This document shows positions 47,289 through 60,071 of a stretch of 64,000 nt of DNA, one piece after another. The first letter of the stretch is position 1. Every line of letters begins with the position of its first letter. The translations under genes and the position numbers were made by a program. Source of the DNA: Eonycteris spelaea (taxonomy: Eukaryota; Chordata; Mammalia; Chiroptera; Pteropodidae); assembly GCA_003508835.1 (NCBI GenBank), contig PUFA01000062.1, positions 1,030,001-1,094,000 on the forward strand, written 5' to 3'. The notes beneath the pieces are model-generated. The model worked only from the letters and a program-made list of their open reading frames with translations, had not been told where the DNA came from and did no database searches.

Positions 47289-48034
47289 CTGAATTAACAA
47301 AAAAATTATAAAACATGTCAGTTCCTAAAACGTATTTAAATCTGCAGAAAACTGACTCACACTACAAATTACAACATAACGGTATAAAATATGCAGCCAT
47401 GCAAGAAAGAGCCAACCCTCTCAGGAAGATGGAGTGTGAAAGCAGATACTATTTCTATTTTAAATACAGTCTAGCTGCTCTTAATAATGGTAAAAGGTTA
47501 CCAAGGAAAGAAATTGCGAGCCACACGAATTGCAGCAAAAGCATTATTATTTTTTGAAGCTCACGTTGAGAGAGATTCATTTAAAATGGCTGAGTAGGTG
47601 GGCTAATGTGGTTGAGCGTGGTGCTGCGGCCCCAGCAGAAAATAGAATCTGGAGACAGCAAGTTAGACATGATCACAGTTAATAACAGAGCATGGCCAAG
47701 ATAAAGAATGGCAAATTTTTCCCAATGTTTTCATCACTTTTCTAATATTTTATCCATGCTGGGTTAAAAAGAAAGTAAATTCTGGCTTAACGAAAAAGCT
47801 GCCAAGCCTTTAAAAGTAGTTATTACCATTAAGCTTCTTGTACTTTTTATTTTTAAAATAACTATCTCATTTAGAAGCATTCTGACGGTTAGCATAGGAA
47901 GTTGCTACTTCCCAAACAGGCTATCAGTCATTTTTATACTGTGGTGAGAACTTAATCACAGAACTCCTGAAGTCAGCCATGCCACCCACTGCACGAATCC
48001 TCTGCTAATCACGCCACAGTTAAATCCGACTTAC
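47289..48034 (-). other. ARAP2 intron between exons 3 and 4
   Basis: Intron of 746 bases. A short GC-richer patch at about 47590-47640 is unexplained. No gene seen. Confidence 0.65.
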
Positions 48035-48120
48035 CTCGATGAGTTCATTGCTCCAAATGCTGGCATCCATTTTTAGACTTCTAACCTTGGAATCTTTTGG
48101 TCCTAAAGATCTGTGTTGTC
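48035..48120 (-). CDS. ARAP2: ARAP2 exon 3: ArfGAP arginine-finger exon
   Basis: 86 bases, acceptor gacttcag/GACAAC, donor ATCGAG/gtaagt. It encodes (G)QHRSLGPKDSKVRSLKMD followed by ASIWSNELIE. The arginine in QHRSLG is the catalytic arginine finger of ArfGAP domains, and KVRSLKMD-x3-W matches the family core. The catalytic residue is therefore present, which predicts an active Arf6 GAP. It ends in phase 0 and joins the exon at 47106-47288 without a split codon. Confidence 0.96.
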
Positions 48121-48377
48121 CTGAAGTCAAAAAACAATTGCATTTCTATTTTAATTCATATATAAATTTATTTTACCTTTAAAAAAAGTGCATATGTATA
48201 TGTACATGGATGTGTGTCTTCATATATCTTTTCGAATTAAGATGCACCAATATATAATTTCCACGCTAGAGTAGTGTGGTGGTAATTATACAGAAATCGT
48301 AACCAACTGCAATGATGGTAACAGTGACTACGTCTTTATCACCATGCCGTACTAGTACAAAACTGTACTTTTAAAGG

Positions 48378-48433
48378 TGTGTATGTATGTATATATGTAT
48401 GTTTGTGTATGCATGTGTGCATGTCTATGTGTA
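48378..48433. repeat. TG/TA-rich low-complexity tract
   Basis: GTATGTATG-type tetranucleotide run grading into TG-rich sequence. Confidence 0.8.
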
Positions 48434-49069
48434 AATACAAAGATTTTTTTCATCATTTGGTGATTAACTAGAAATTGTAGTAACTCAAAACATTTTACAG
48501 TGGGTCTATGTAAATTACATATATGTTAATACAAATATTATCCCTTTACTCTGAAAAAAAAATTAGCTACAACTCTAATAAATATGTACTTAAAAATCTG
48601 AACTGAATTCTTTATTCTACTATATTACGTGTAGAAGAGAATAACAGCCTAGCATTCTATTACCACCTATTCAATTCTGCTATACAAGTCACCACCCTGT
48701 CATGACTGGACACCCATGCATATGTCAGATGCTTTCTTTCTAAGCTGAAGGAAAAGAAGTATAACAAGACATTATCTTCGATCATAAGGACCTTTTCCCT
48801 TATAAGCATGAAAGCGCATGCCTTTCTATGTTAGGTAAGAGGTTCCTTTCTTCCCTCCCTTAAGATGAAAGCTACTCAGAGGACAAAACCTCAGCATTAC
48901 CAAGGTAGGCATGTGCGCAGGTTTGCATGCATAAAAACTGCGTCAGAGAAACAGGTCAAACTCAGAAGCACGCAGCCTAGATAAGCAATGAGAGAATCTA
49001 AGTTGAGACAACAGGAAGAGAAACACAATGGCGAACACATTTATAGGCGCTGATAAAAGAAAACTGAGA

Positions 49070-50100
49070 CTTGGTAGGCTTTAAGGAAAGGGGGAGGGTC
49101 AAGAAGGTCTCTCGGATTTCTGGCTTGAATGTGGGGTAGACAGTATTGCTCCTGACCAACATATGGAATATAGAAGAATGTGTAGTTTTATGTTATGAGT
49201 TTGACAGCAATAGGAGCTCCATTTTTAACATGTTATTTTCGAGGTATCTTGGGCAAATCCAAGTGAGGATTCTAGTAGGTGGATATAAGAGTGTGGTTTC
49301 CAGAAGAATAAGAAGCAGCTGCTTAAAAATAAGTGTTGAATTTAAATAATAAACATCATCACTCAGGAACATCAGAGAGCTAAGGCTGTAACCCAAGGGA
49401 ACACATGTATTTTAGAAACGGGCAGAGGAAAAGTAACTGAAAAAGGAGGACCACGGTAGTAAGAGCGCGCCTACGGGAAACGGTCTCCTGAGAGTTGACG
49501 GAGGCCGGGAAGTCATACAGAGACAGACTGGTCAAAAGTGTTAAATACTGCAGGGAAAGCAATAGAGAGAACTGACCACACAGAAATTTAGAGGTAACAT
49601 ACACTGGTAAATGTGGTAAAAAAATATATATATTATTACTGGAGTAAAGAGAAAAAAAAATCTTATTATAGGAGGCTGAAGGAAACACTAGGAAGTTAAA
49701 GAAATGAAGAAAACCTATGCAGACTACTCGTGAAAGTAGCTGTCTATGCAAGAAAAAAAGGGACAGAGAATGATACATAGAAGGGAACAGTGAGTCTTCA
49801 GAGAGCTGGTATTGCTATAACAGGACAGACTTCGGGAAGTTTATATGCCGGGACAAAGGAAACCAGAGTTTGGTAGAGTGAGTAAGTGGCTGGGTGACCC
49901 TCGACGAGAGGAGAGAAAGGGAACATAAGCACGAAGAATAAATAGCCTGGACAATGCCAAGGCCACTTCTGCCAATGAAACTAGAGGAGAAATGCCGGGA
50001 AAAACGCAAAGTAGAGGGAGACGAACTGATGCTTTCTGTCGTTGCGACGGATGCTGGCAACCAGTCATGAGGAAGTTTAGCCTAGTGTGCTGAGAAACGC
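49070..50100 (-). mobile_element. L2 LINE body, degraded
   Basis: Plus strand reads as the reverse complement of the L2 body: 'gggtcaagaaggtctctcgg', 'ccaagtgaggattctagtag' (the L2 'ccaagtggagatgtc' segment) and 'ggtagagtgagtaagtggct'. It is moderately GC-rich compared with the surrounding intron. Confidence 0.6.
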
Positions 50101-50975
50101 GGGAACATGGAGCTCTCGGAGAGTATTAAGGGTTTGACACCCCTGTTCTGTCCTTGCGTTTGCTCTAGCTGAGGTGGGTGCGTCTCCTCTGTATTCTCCC
50201 AACAAATCTTGTACTCTACTCTTGCCCTAAGATCCTCTATTGTAATTACTATTTATATATTTGTGCAGAAAATGCCATGTCTTACACACCTTTTTAATTC
50301 CCATGACCAGCATGGTAACTGGTACATCTGAAAAGATGAAGTAAAGTTTGGGTTGTGGCTAACTTTCTCCAAGACCTCCGTGATCACGTACCTAAGCTGG
50401 GGTCCACTGCCTCCACTCACTCAGACAACTGTCTGAGCTCCCAATACGAGAAACGAGCTATCAGAGTCTGTAAAGTATAAAGTCACAAGAAAACCAGCCA
50501 TTGTACTGGCTATGCTCATAAACTTCAATATACCTAAAAATGATTCTATATAAAAATTCTCATTATAAGAGATATCAGATCTGTTTAGAGCTTGAAACAA
50601 CCTTGATGTGAAAAATAGGTCTTACAAACTATGACTGTGGAAAGGAGGACAAATCATACAAAGAGCAGGTGTGTTCAGGGTGCGTTCTGAAACACATTCA
50701 CAGAAAATGTAAAAATCTCAACAGTGTCTTTTAAAAATCCATACATGGACCAGTAAGCACAAAAAATGATTACATGCTTAAAAATCAATTTTTATATCTA
50801 AGTCATGCATAAGCGAAGTTTAGAATTGCATTTTGAAAATTGATCTAAACGTAATAAGCCTTCTCTGTTTTTATTTTTCACAACCATTAGCTGGGACACA
50901 TTATATATGACAATACCGAACATTCGGTGCCAATCTGTCACCAAACAGTGATGAGCATAACTTATCGCTAATTAC

Positions 50976-51175
50976 CTGCACACTTCTTACAGATGACAAC
51001 ACAGAGATTGATGGATGCCCAGTCAGGATCTGGGGCTTTACAATCTGCACAGCTCCTGTTGGACTCATTGAACCAAATCTTCTCAGCTACTTCATAATCA
51101 GAGAGAGTTTCTGCTATCGATTGCTGCACAGCTTCAATCCACTCTTGTTTCTCCTTTTCAGACTCGGCTGTAAAG
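50976..51175 (-). CDS. ARAP2: ARAP2 exon 2: end of PH2 and ArfGAP zinc finger
   Basis: 200 bases, acceptor gtttcag/CTTTAC and donor TGTGCAG/gtaatt. The first part gives the C-terminal PH helix, FTAESEKEKQEWIEAVQQSI, with its conserved tryptophan. After a linker (SDYEVAEKIWFNESNRS) the ArfGAP domain opens with CADC, sixteen residues, then CKKC, which is the C-x2-C-x16-C-x2-C zinc-binding pattern of all ArfGAPs. All four cysteines are present, so zinc binding looks intact. It ends one base into a glycine codon that continues in the exon at 48035-48120. Confidence 0.96.
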
Positions 51176-53804
51176 CTGAAACAATTAACGTTTCTGCATT
51201 ATCGATCTCCCTTGTAAAGGCCAATTAAGCAGTATGTTCAGTTTGCATATTCATTTCACTCACGAATTAAATAGCAGCTGAAAATATGCCTTCCTGGCAG
51301 TTGGATAATCTTTTCTGTTAAAAATTACCTAATTTCAGAAATCCATTTTTTTTCCTTTAACCTTCCACATTGCTTATGACTTTGTTTACATATCTTGAAC
51401 CAAAATTAACATACATATATTTCTGACCAGGTTATAAAAATTGTCTTGTTAGGTCAAAAGCATAAATGAGAGGCCAGGTTCCCTAAGCACTGGTCATATA
51501 ACAATCAATAGGAGACTGGCAGAGTTTTGGGACTACAGGATTATTTAGCCAAGAAAGAATGCCACAATAGTTAAATTATCAAAAACACTCACCAAGAAAT
51601 TTTATTTTTTTCAGTATTAAAAATAGATATTTTTAATTAGAAGAATGTACAGATGGCTTTAAGAAACTGAGAAATGAAAAGTTTTAAGTCATTACTATTC
51701 TAACAGAATTTGAATTCATTTTTAGCCATGTTTTGATGTACTCTAATTCTTAGCATTTACTGGGTGCCTGAGTGAAGGGATAAAATACCAACTAAAATTC
51801 CCTCCTTCAAAGAAATATTTACTGAGCATCTACAATGTGCCAGGGAATGTGCTATGGTGCTCCATATCAGTCAATGGCCCACAGACTAATGCTTCATAAC
51901 AAAATCTTCTGTTCTGAAGATGAAAATGATTTGAAATATAATGAAAATAACAGATGACTAACATATTCAAAACAATCTGTAAGAAAATTGAGTGGCCCAC
52001 ACGAATTATATTTTTTGAAGTACTTTATGGTTCTACCATTACTATAATATTTACAAATTTCTTAGTGGTTTCTGTTTCTCCACAGAGATTGGTCACAGCC
52101 AATATGCTACAAGAAAACAAATACTTGGTCTTTGTCCCAGGTTCCTGGTATACAGCTCCCAAAAGCCTTGGAACTCCCGGAATGAAAAGAGTGTCTTTTG
52201 TATGCTAATGAGATAATCTGTGGCTGGGGGCCTAGACAGATTCAGGATGAGAGCTAATCACCAGAAAAGATCAAGGTGTGATTAGAGGGTTGGAATATTC
52301 AGGCAGCCCTACCCTTGACCTCTGGGAAGGGGAGATGGCCAGGTAATTGAGTTAATTACTAATGGCCAAGAGTTTTACTCAATCATGCCCATGGAATGAA
52401 AACTCAAAAAAAAAAAAAAAAATTCTTTCTACAAGAGCTCCCAGGTGGGTGAATACTTGGAGGTGCTGGGAGAGCGGTGGCACACCCAGAGAGGCCCTGG
52501 AGGCTCTGTACCAGTGACCCCTGTGCCTTGCCTTATGTAGCTCTCCCATCTGGCCATTCCTGAGTTGCACGCTTCATAATAAACTGGTAATAATAATTAA
52601 ACTGTTTCCCCGAATTCTGTGAGCCATTCTAGCAAATTATCGAACCTGAGGGAGAGGGGGTCATTGAAACCTTGATTTACATCCGAGGTGGGCTGAGGTA
52701 TGGGTAACCTGGGAACTTGAGACTTGTAGCTGGTGTCTGAAGTGAAGGCAGTCTTGTGGAACTAAGCCCTTAAACTTGTGGGGTCTGACTCTCACTCTAG
52801 GAGTTGGTGGCAGAATAGGACTGAATTGTAGGACACTCAGTTGTTGTCCAAAGAGTTGTATGAGTAAAAACCTCACTTATTTAGTGTCAGAAGTGTTGTA
52901 AAAGCTCAGCCAATGTCTATATTTTCACTTGAGGCTTGAATCTGCCTGTGTGACAATAAAGCTTGTTATTATTTATGTGATCATTTCTTTCTTAAAATTT
53001 GAGCCAGTAGACATATTCTGACAGATAAATTGAGTACTAGACTTGGTAGTATTTTTTAAATTGCTAAGTAAATTAGTCCTTCAAAGGCCTCTGACAATTC
53101 CTCTGACCTGCATACTACCCTGTGGTATGTTATTTGTGACAAATTAATGTGGATGATCTCAAGAGATACTGATGTCTCTTCTGTATTCTAAAGCTATGGA
53201 GTCATTATAGATTATTAGAACATATTTAGGACATATTTTCTGTTTCGGTGTCATAATAAAGCAATTACTAGAATACCACAACGCAAGATATATAACAAAA
53301 TACTAAAATATTTGATCAATAAGTGCTTGGAGATCCATTAAATTCAACATCATTTTAAGCTGTAGTTCTTTTTAGGAAATCATTATGGAGCAATTATAAT
53401 TAGGGAATGATCTTAAAGAAGAGACTGTATTTGATTAGGCTAAAAGGTAAATAAAATATAATTTAAATACACCATAGTATTCCCTTTTTATTTTATCCCT
53501 TCAAAATGTGAAGTAAGTTTCATATATTTGTTGTTAAAAAATTTAACATACCAAGACTTCTAAGAAAAGATGTAATAAGAAACAATTCAAATCTCATCAA
53601 ATTAGTATCTTTCCAGGTTGCATGATTATTCAAGTCACTTTTACAAGGTGTTTATATACGCTGGCTGATAAACAATATGAAAAAGCAGAACATAATTTTA
53701 TTAAGCATCCTATAAGGAATAAAATCACCACTACCCATGCAAAACTAGCTGCCCCAAACTTTCTTGTAGTAGTACAAACACAAAAAAATTGAAATACGGC
53801 TTAC
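51176..53804 (-). other. ARAP2 intron between exons 1 and 2
   Basis: Intron of 2.6 kb with a short L2 3' fragment (about 51790-51870, minus) and an LTR-like repeat (about 52110-52890, plus). The remainder is AT-rich unique sequence. Confidence 0.65.
52110..52890 (+). mobile_element. LTR-like ancient retroelement, probably a solitary LTR
   Basis: Reads as a familiar old mammalian dispersed repeat: 'gaaaactcaaaaa', 'ggaggtgctgggagagcggt', 'cataataaactggtaataat' (polyadenylation signal) and 'ctgtgagccattctagcaaa', then 'gtctgaagtgaaggcagtct'. The layout, with a mid-element AATAAA, suggests a retroviral LTR, but I cannot name the family. An A run of about 18 sits at 52406-52423. No viral genes are nearby. 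Confidence 0.5.
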
Positions 53805-53920
53805 CTAAAACTCCTATAGGGAGTGATTATTTCAAAAGATTGTTTCACAGTTTTGTCCACTTGCTTTACATTTGCTACATTCATAGGAATTATGGTAATA
53901 CCAAGTCCACCCTTAAAATC
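53805..53920 (-). CDS. ARAP2: ARAP2 exon 1 of 16 in window: second PH domain, middle strands
   Basis: 116 bases, entered in phase 0, ending two bases into a codon. The minus strand shows acceptor ...aaactag before GATTTTAAGG and donor GTTTTAG/gtaagcc. It encodes 38 residues starting DFKGGLGITIIPMNVANV and ending ITPYRSF, beta strands of the second PH domain. The split serine codon (AG/C) is completed by the exon at 50976-51175. No exon for the preceding part of PH2 is visible between here and base 64000, so the upstream intron exceeds 10 kb. Confidence 0.93.
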
Positions 53921-56900
53921 CTAGTTTGAAGAAAAATATAAAAAAAGGTAAGAAAATTATAGATTTTGAAAATACATTATATTCTCTAAAACCCAATAAA
54001 TTCTACTAAATTTTTCTACTCATATGTATATGAAATTAAAGAATTCATTTCAAAAATGCATGGAAAGTAGTTTTCTTATTTTAGGCAGTCACTTTCAAGA
54101 CACGGTACAGTGCCATTCTTAGCTCGACAGTTGGGCTCTTTAAAAAGTATGGGCTTCTTTCACATGAAACATACGTTGACTAGGACACAGATCTTTGCTT
54201 TTTAAGTTGAGCACTTTCTCACCTTTATCCATTCGGTAAAGGAAACCAACATTTACCATGTGTCCAGCAGTTTTCTCAGTGAGGGAGCCAAATGACACAG
54301 TGGGCTTGCTACGATCACTATTATAAATGAAGGGGAAATCAAGACTCAAGAAGATAAACTCACATGGAAAAGGTACATGGTGGAAGTGGACTAAACGCAA
54401 GCCATCTATCTCCTGGTTCTGCTGTACTATACACTGTTACTCTGCTCTGTCACATTATTTTTCTCATTTACCCTCGAACAAAGGCATTAGTTATTTTATA
54501 GTCTTATCTCAGCTCCAATATTTTATTACTTTCCTCTTCCTTCAATTAGATTCTTAAAAAGCTCCTCTAATGCTATTTTGATATGAACCTGCCATTTGTT
54601 CAACACCTACAACCACTATGTTTGGCTTGTCTCGCCAAAATTAGATATTGTTTAAAAAACCTACAGTCTGTATTTTAAATGCATTAAAGATGACAATATA
54701 TTGTCTAGTCATAAGGGTTTGACAATTTGATTTATCAAATAAATAATTTCATTGTGTTAAAAATATAACTTGTACCTCAAAAACTGAATTATCTATGTGA
54801 ACAGATGCAGATTATACATGCTCTGAATTTCTAAATTATCACTGGGAAAAGTAGCCATACTGAACACAGACTGTAAAAACTACTGGTTCATTTTCTATAA
54901 GGGCACTTCCAGCAGAGACGGTGAAAATAACAAGTCACAGGCCTTCTTCTATCTCTCCCACTATACAGCCTAAAAGAAAAAGTACTATTTCTCCATTTCC
55001 CTGGCAGCTAGGAGGGGCATATGTCATAGTTTTGGTCAATAAAATATAAACAATTCCTGGCTTCGGGTGAGAGAGTAGAGGGAAAAGCTTTGGAGGGGGA
55101 AAAAAAAAAAAGCTTTCACCCTTGCCCTCATCTTCCTGGTAAATAACACCTAGACGCATAGAAGCCATTTTAGAATGTTAGAATAAATCCTTGAGATAAA
55201 AGCCTGAGGACAAATTCTTGTACTCCAAGGATGTTGGAGCGAGTTAAAAAATATAAAGAATCTTCTTCCCTCGTGGGTGGCATCAGCTCTCCACTGCCTA
55301 CGCCAAGGATTTGTTAAAACAAATAAATCCCCATCTATTGAAGCTATCCTTTCAGGTTTTTGTCATTTGATACTAATGCATTCCTGACATAAAATAAATG
55401 AAATAAAATAATGTGAAAACAGATCTTTCACTGCTTATAAAGGTATCCAGTTTCCATCACAAATTGCAGAAAAGCCTCTCTTCCTTTTTTTTAATGTACA
55501 AGTTTTTAGTTAGAATGAGAAAATGACTCTTTTATAAAACAAATCATCAATTAAATATGTTTTTCTGATGAAAGAATAAATGGCTTATTTTTTGAGGAGG
55601 AACAAGCCAGAAATTGAGAGTCGATAATATAAAAGATGTAGAGACATTGCTAAGTGTTGTAAAATAATTAGAAAAATCTGATACATTTCTACTTTGTATA
55701 ATAAGCCCACATGAAGCAGGGGTAGCAAGGTAAGATATTTTTAAAACAACTTTCTGGTGGCCTAGCTTGATGCAGGGATAGCTCTAGTCAGACTACATGT
55801 CCTTCAAACAATTCTTAGTAATGAAGCTTATGACCAGAACCAGATATCAGACCACTGCTGCGTCTATTCCCTGACGGCAGTCTGGCCTGCAGGTACTGTG
55901 TATTACTCAGACCGTCATACTCACAGATGGTAAGACTGACAAGCTTTTATGGAAACGGATGAACCTTATGAAAACTCCAGCCTGAATAGATGGCCCGTCA
56001 TTTCTACAAGCAAGTCATGAAATGTCTACACATAAAGCTGCAATTTCTGTTAAAAACAAAATAAGTGAGGGTCGGCTCAAGGCCCCAAATTTCTCCCAAG
56101 CAAGGCAAAAATGATTTTTTTAGCCTGGAAATAAAATTGTAACCCATTTATCAGCTGCTTGCCATGACCATATGGTTTTGAGTAATTAGAGTATCCACTG
56201 AACTCACCAGCACAAATGGACTATAAAATGTACCACAGAGGAAGAAAATAAATGTCAGTGCTCTCTAGAGTGATTAAATATGAAACAACTGCATTTCTTA
56301 TTCAAAATATTTCTAGTGACATGAAGCCGTCTTTACAGACCGTATTCAGAACACGTTTGGAATATATCTCATTCCTCAATGCTCATCAAAGTTCCGTGAG
56401 TGATCTCTCCCTCTCGACCTGAAATCTGATTCCTTGAATCTGAAAGCAGAACCTAAACTCTTCAGATAAAAAACAAAGCAGAAGGACAACCTCGTGATTC
56501 TCACATGTAGCCAATACTGAGAAACACTGAATTAGATAACAGAACCAGTTATAGAATCTAGGCAGTATGAGTCTGTAATATTTAAATATCAGGATATAAA
56601 CAATTCTCTGCCTTCTGTGGAGGAAAAAAAAAAAAGGCACACAATCAGATGCTACAACAATCATTTGAAATCATTAGGACTACTATTTAAAAACAGGCTG
56701 GCCAGAACTCAGTGGCATACTGGATTTTGTCAAGATCCTATCTGTCCCGGGTGCCAACCCCCATGTTAGTATCTAGAAGCTTTCAAAGAATCAGTCTTCA
56801 TTAAGCATATACGATGCACTCCATAATCTCCAAATTGGTTTTGTATCTATTTGTGTAGTGCCCTGAAGCTGACAAACAGCTGTGAACTCTCATTTCATTT

Positions 56901-56984
56901 TCTGAATAATTCTGTAAAGAAGGCAGAGCAGATATACCCTCTTTTTAAATGGGAGAATTTGTCCTGGCAAAACAGTGTTTTTCA

Positions 56985-57150
56985 AGAACTTAGTTGGTGC
57001 CAGAAAATGTGCTAAGTCCTGGGGTCCACACCAAAGCGTAAGAAAGGGTGACCAACCCCTGCTTGGGGAAGCTTCCGTCTGAGGAGGAGATGACAGAGAA
57101 TTGTAATGAATGCAAGGGAAAAGAAAAATGCATGTTGGGTAAGCACCGAA
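56985..57150 (-). mobile_element. L2 3' fragment
   Basis: 'ttggtgccagaaaatgtgct', 'aagtcctggggtccacacca' and 'ggggaagcttccgtctgagg' correspond to the reverse complement of the L2 3' end ('gtgccaggcactgtgctagg'). Confidence 0.55.
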
Positions 57151-57229
57151 TCCAGCCCAGAAAAAGAGAGCTGTGTGTATATGAGGTTTTCCGAAGGCAG
57201 TGACACTTAACTGGACAAATGCCAAAACC

Positions 57230-57420
57230 CAGACCCCAGCTTGATCAGGTGCACCTCTGCTGCTTCGGTTCACTCCTTTGCAAAATGGGGATAACAGTAA
57301 TACCCATCACATCACTGTGGGGAGGATTAAACTGATACATGAAAAGTGCTTAGAAGAATGAATGCCTGGCACGCAGTCATATCCTAGTTAGCAAGTGTTA
57401 TTATTTCCTACCTCTTTAAA
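57230..57420 (+). repeat. MIR SINE, 3' part
   Basis: 'ctttgcaaaatggggataac', 'aggattaaactgatacatga', 'aaagtgcttagaagaatgaa' and 'tgcctggcacgcagtca' follow the MIR consensus closely. Confidence 0.85.
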
Positions 57421-57601
57421 TTTGAAGACAATTGAATGTCCTGCCTATTAAAAAGGCAATTGCAAGAAAATACATGTTTAAAAGTAACTGGCAAGCATAT
57501 ATAAATTTTAAAAATGAGATGAAATGTGAATGTTAAACTTTCAAAAAAATTTAAAATAAATTACCGTTAACTACAATCTGATTGTCAGCACTAGTCCCAT
57601 T

Positions 57602-57643
57602 AAAAAGAAAAAAAAAAAGAAAGAAAGAAAGAAAAAAAAAAAA
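57602..57643. repeat. Poly-A / (GAAA)n tract
   Basis: A-rich run with four GAAA units between two A runs. Confidence 0.9.
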
Positions 57644-57914
57644 CTGGCACAAGTCAGGAATAAGACAAACTTTCAACCTTTAAAATGTTATAAACTCTTG
57701 AAAAAAAATGTAGCAAAAACGAAATGGGCAGATTATTATTATAGAAAGCATAAAACTAAAAAATAAATTCTGGACTAAAGAGCAGTTTACATGTAATTTG
57801 CTGTTATAGACGGTAAGGTCTCAGAAGGCATAAATCCCACCACCAGGACTCCTTTGACAAAGGCCATGCGTGGCAGAGCACATCCAGACGACGACGGTAA
57901 CGACCAAGTGGCAT

Positions 57915-58080
57915 GGGGAATCAGACCTCAAGGATGATCCTGGCTGAGCCTATCACTAGCTGTGTGACTACTGGCAAGTTATTTGGTTTATCTAGACCTC
58001 AATTTCCTCATTTATGACGGTTTTATCTACCTTATAGAGCACTGTTATAAAAAAAATTGAATGAAGAAATATAAATTGAG
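57915..58080 (+). repeat. MIR SINE
   Basis: Contains the MIR core 'ctagctgtgtgactactggc', 'aagttatttggtttatctag' and 'cctcaatttcctcatttatg'. Confidence 0.85.
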
Positions 58081-59369
58081 GGACACCCAGACAATCCTTT
58101 CATTTGAGAGTTATACAACCAGAATGTGTCTTCAATAATTCCATATTAAACATTGGAAGTAACAGGAAGTATTTCCAAAGATACTGAAATGGGTCATTTG
58201 CACAAATTTGTAGCGACAGAATCTGGTTGAAACTACATTTTAAATCTATGCAGTGAAATGAGCAAAATAAAAGTTTGATTCCCAAAGGAAGAAATTAAAG
58301 AGGGTTTGTTAACCCCCAAATTGCTGAAATCTCAAATCTATTTTGGGAAATACTGGATGCCAGATTTCCATGCCAGGAATTTAAGAACTCGGTGCTTAAA
58401 CATTTGTTGAAAGCAGATGTGGCATTGTATGACATTGGCACCCGATTTCCCGGGAAACACCAGATGCAGAGTTTGGCCAGATACAGAACCCAGAGAATGT
58501 GAGGCCACCACCTACACCCTGCGGCTTCTTTCTGCACCACACAACCCACAGCCCTATGAGGTCTATTTAAATTCTATTAGAGTTTCATTTTCATGCCAGA
58601 CACCAGAGAACGCTATGTTAGGGCAGTGAGGGGGGATGAGTCTCTTGTTATAGCCTGATTTGAGAATGTTTAATCAAGTAAATTTACATAGTTAAAACCT
58701 CAATGCCACAATTATCCTTAAATAGACAGATACACAAACCTACCAACCAAGACATCATGGCTGTAATCGAATACACTAATATTAACATGATATTCAAAAA
58801 AAAAAAACTCATTAGAAGAAGATGGGGAGACTGGCTGTCAGGGTAATACAACAAATGGAAACCAAAGCCAAGTACCTTAAACTTATCAATTTATCTCACA
58901 TCCATTTGCAAAAATTCTGTTCAACTACCAATACCTTGTGCGTGTGTGTGCATGTCTGTGTGTAACGCTACATATATCTCTCTATGTTTCTATTTTAACT
59001 CAGTTAAAAATTTAAAAATACTGGCTTATATATTACTTCCACATCATTTCAAGATTAATTTATACAATATTTTTCCAGAATACAGATAATCTATAAGCTT
59101 TGAACTGATAAATGATTTAATTATATAAACAAAATTTGTAAAGAGAAATTAACTAAAAAATGAAAAATAAATAGTTCAGAAAGCAGTTGCATATATGACC
59201 TGAAGATTAATATTTTTATTATATGAAGAGCTTGAAAAATTGTCAGGAAAGACAATAGACTCCCAATAAATAAATGGAGAAAGAAAATAAGATAACTCCC
59301 AGAGAAAAAAATTTAAAAAGATAAATTTTTTAAAAAAGATAAACTCTCTAGTCAAGAAAACAGATGTAA

Positions 59370-59480
59370 ATTACCATTAATTCAACAAGTTCATTCTATA
59401 AAATGTTTACTGAATGTCAACTACTTGTCTGGAATTCCTGAGGACACAGCAGTCAATAAAAGTAAATATTTATAACATTA
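59370..59480 (-). mobile_element. L2 3'-end fragment
   Basis: 'tgtttactgaatgtcaacta' and 'cctgaggacacagcagtcaa' match the reverse complement of the L2 terminus. Confidence 0.55.
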
Positions 59481-59639
59481 ATTTGAGGACATAGAACTTT
59501 TAACACTTTTAAGGTTAAAATGAAACTGGTAACTATTCACATAGCTAACAGCATTTTAAATGTAAATAATTGTTTAGAAAAAGGTCATATTCTTGCCAAG
59601 AAAATAATCAAAAAAGAAGGAAAGACTATAGACAGAGGG

Positions 59640-59795
59640 CTACCAGAACCCTCTTTATTTATCACTATGCACTACCCCCAATGGACAGTAAGATCCTAAA
59701 GAGCAGGGATCTTTTGGGGTACCGCTGTATCCCTAGTGCCTAGAGCAGTGCCCAAAATTAGAAACTGCCCAATAACAACTATAAAATGAATGAAT
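59640..59795 (+). mobile_element. L2 LINE 3' terminus
   Basis: 'aaagagcagggatcttttgg', 'ccgctgtatccctagtgcct' and 'agagcagtgcccaaaattag' follow the L2 3' end, finishing in 'aatgaatgaat'. Confidence 0.8.
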
Positions 59796-60071
59796 ACAGA
59801 AACACAGTGAACTGTAATGTAACCTATACAAACAATACACAAGTCATTTTACACAAAGGTGAAGTAATAGAGAAAAACCATTGTGATTATAATACATTGC
59901 AGGCGCATAAAACATAAGCAGAGACAAGAAATAGAACAAAATTTGCAAAAATTAAACATTTGGGGGTGGGACTGTGAGATGCTGCTAAATATTTAAAGGG
60001 ATGACACTTAATTTCTGTGATAATAGCAGCACAGTGTTTTACAACTGAGTAATTAGGTAAATAATTCTATG

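Larger units (their letters stand above)
48121..50975 (-). other. ARAP2 intron between exons 2 and 3
   Basis: Intron of 2.9 kb with a TG/TA-rich tract (48378-48433) and a long degraded L2 on the minus strand (about 49070-50100). The 132-codon open frame at 49380-49778 lies within the L2 and has no separate meaning that I can see. Confidence 0.65.

Noticed and set aside
47585..47645. Possible tRNA or tRNA-derived SINE head ('gctgagtaggtgggctaatg')
   Set aside because: No cloverleaf could be drawn and no clear B box is present. It is too short to assign.
49380..49778. 132-codon minus-strand open frame, the longest in the window
   Set aside because: It falls inside a degraded L2 copy, is leucine/serine/phenylalanine-rich with no domain, and has no exon borders that fit ARAP2.
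57012..57273. Minus-strand open frames of 64 and 127 codons
   Set aside because: They span L2 and MIR remains and have no recognisable domain.
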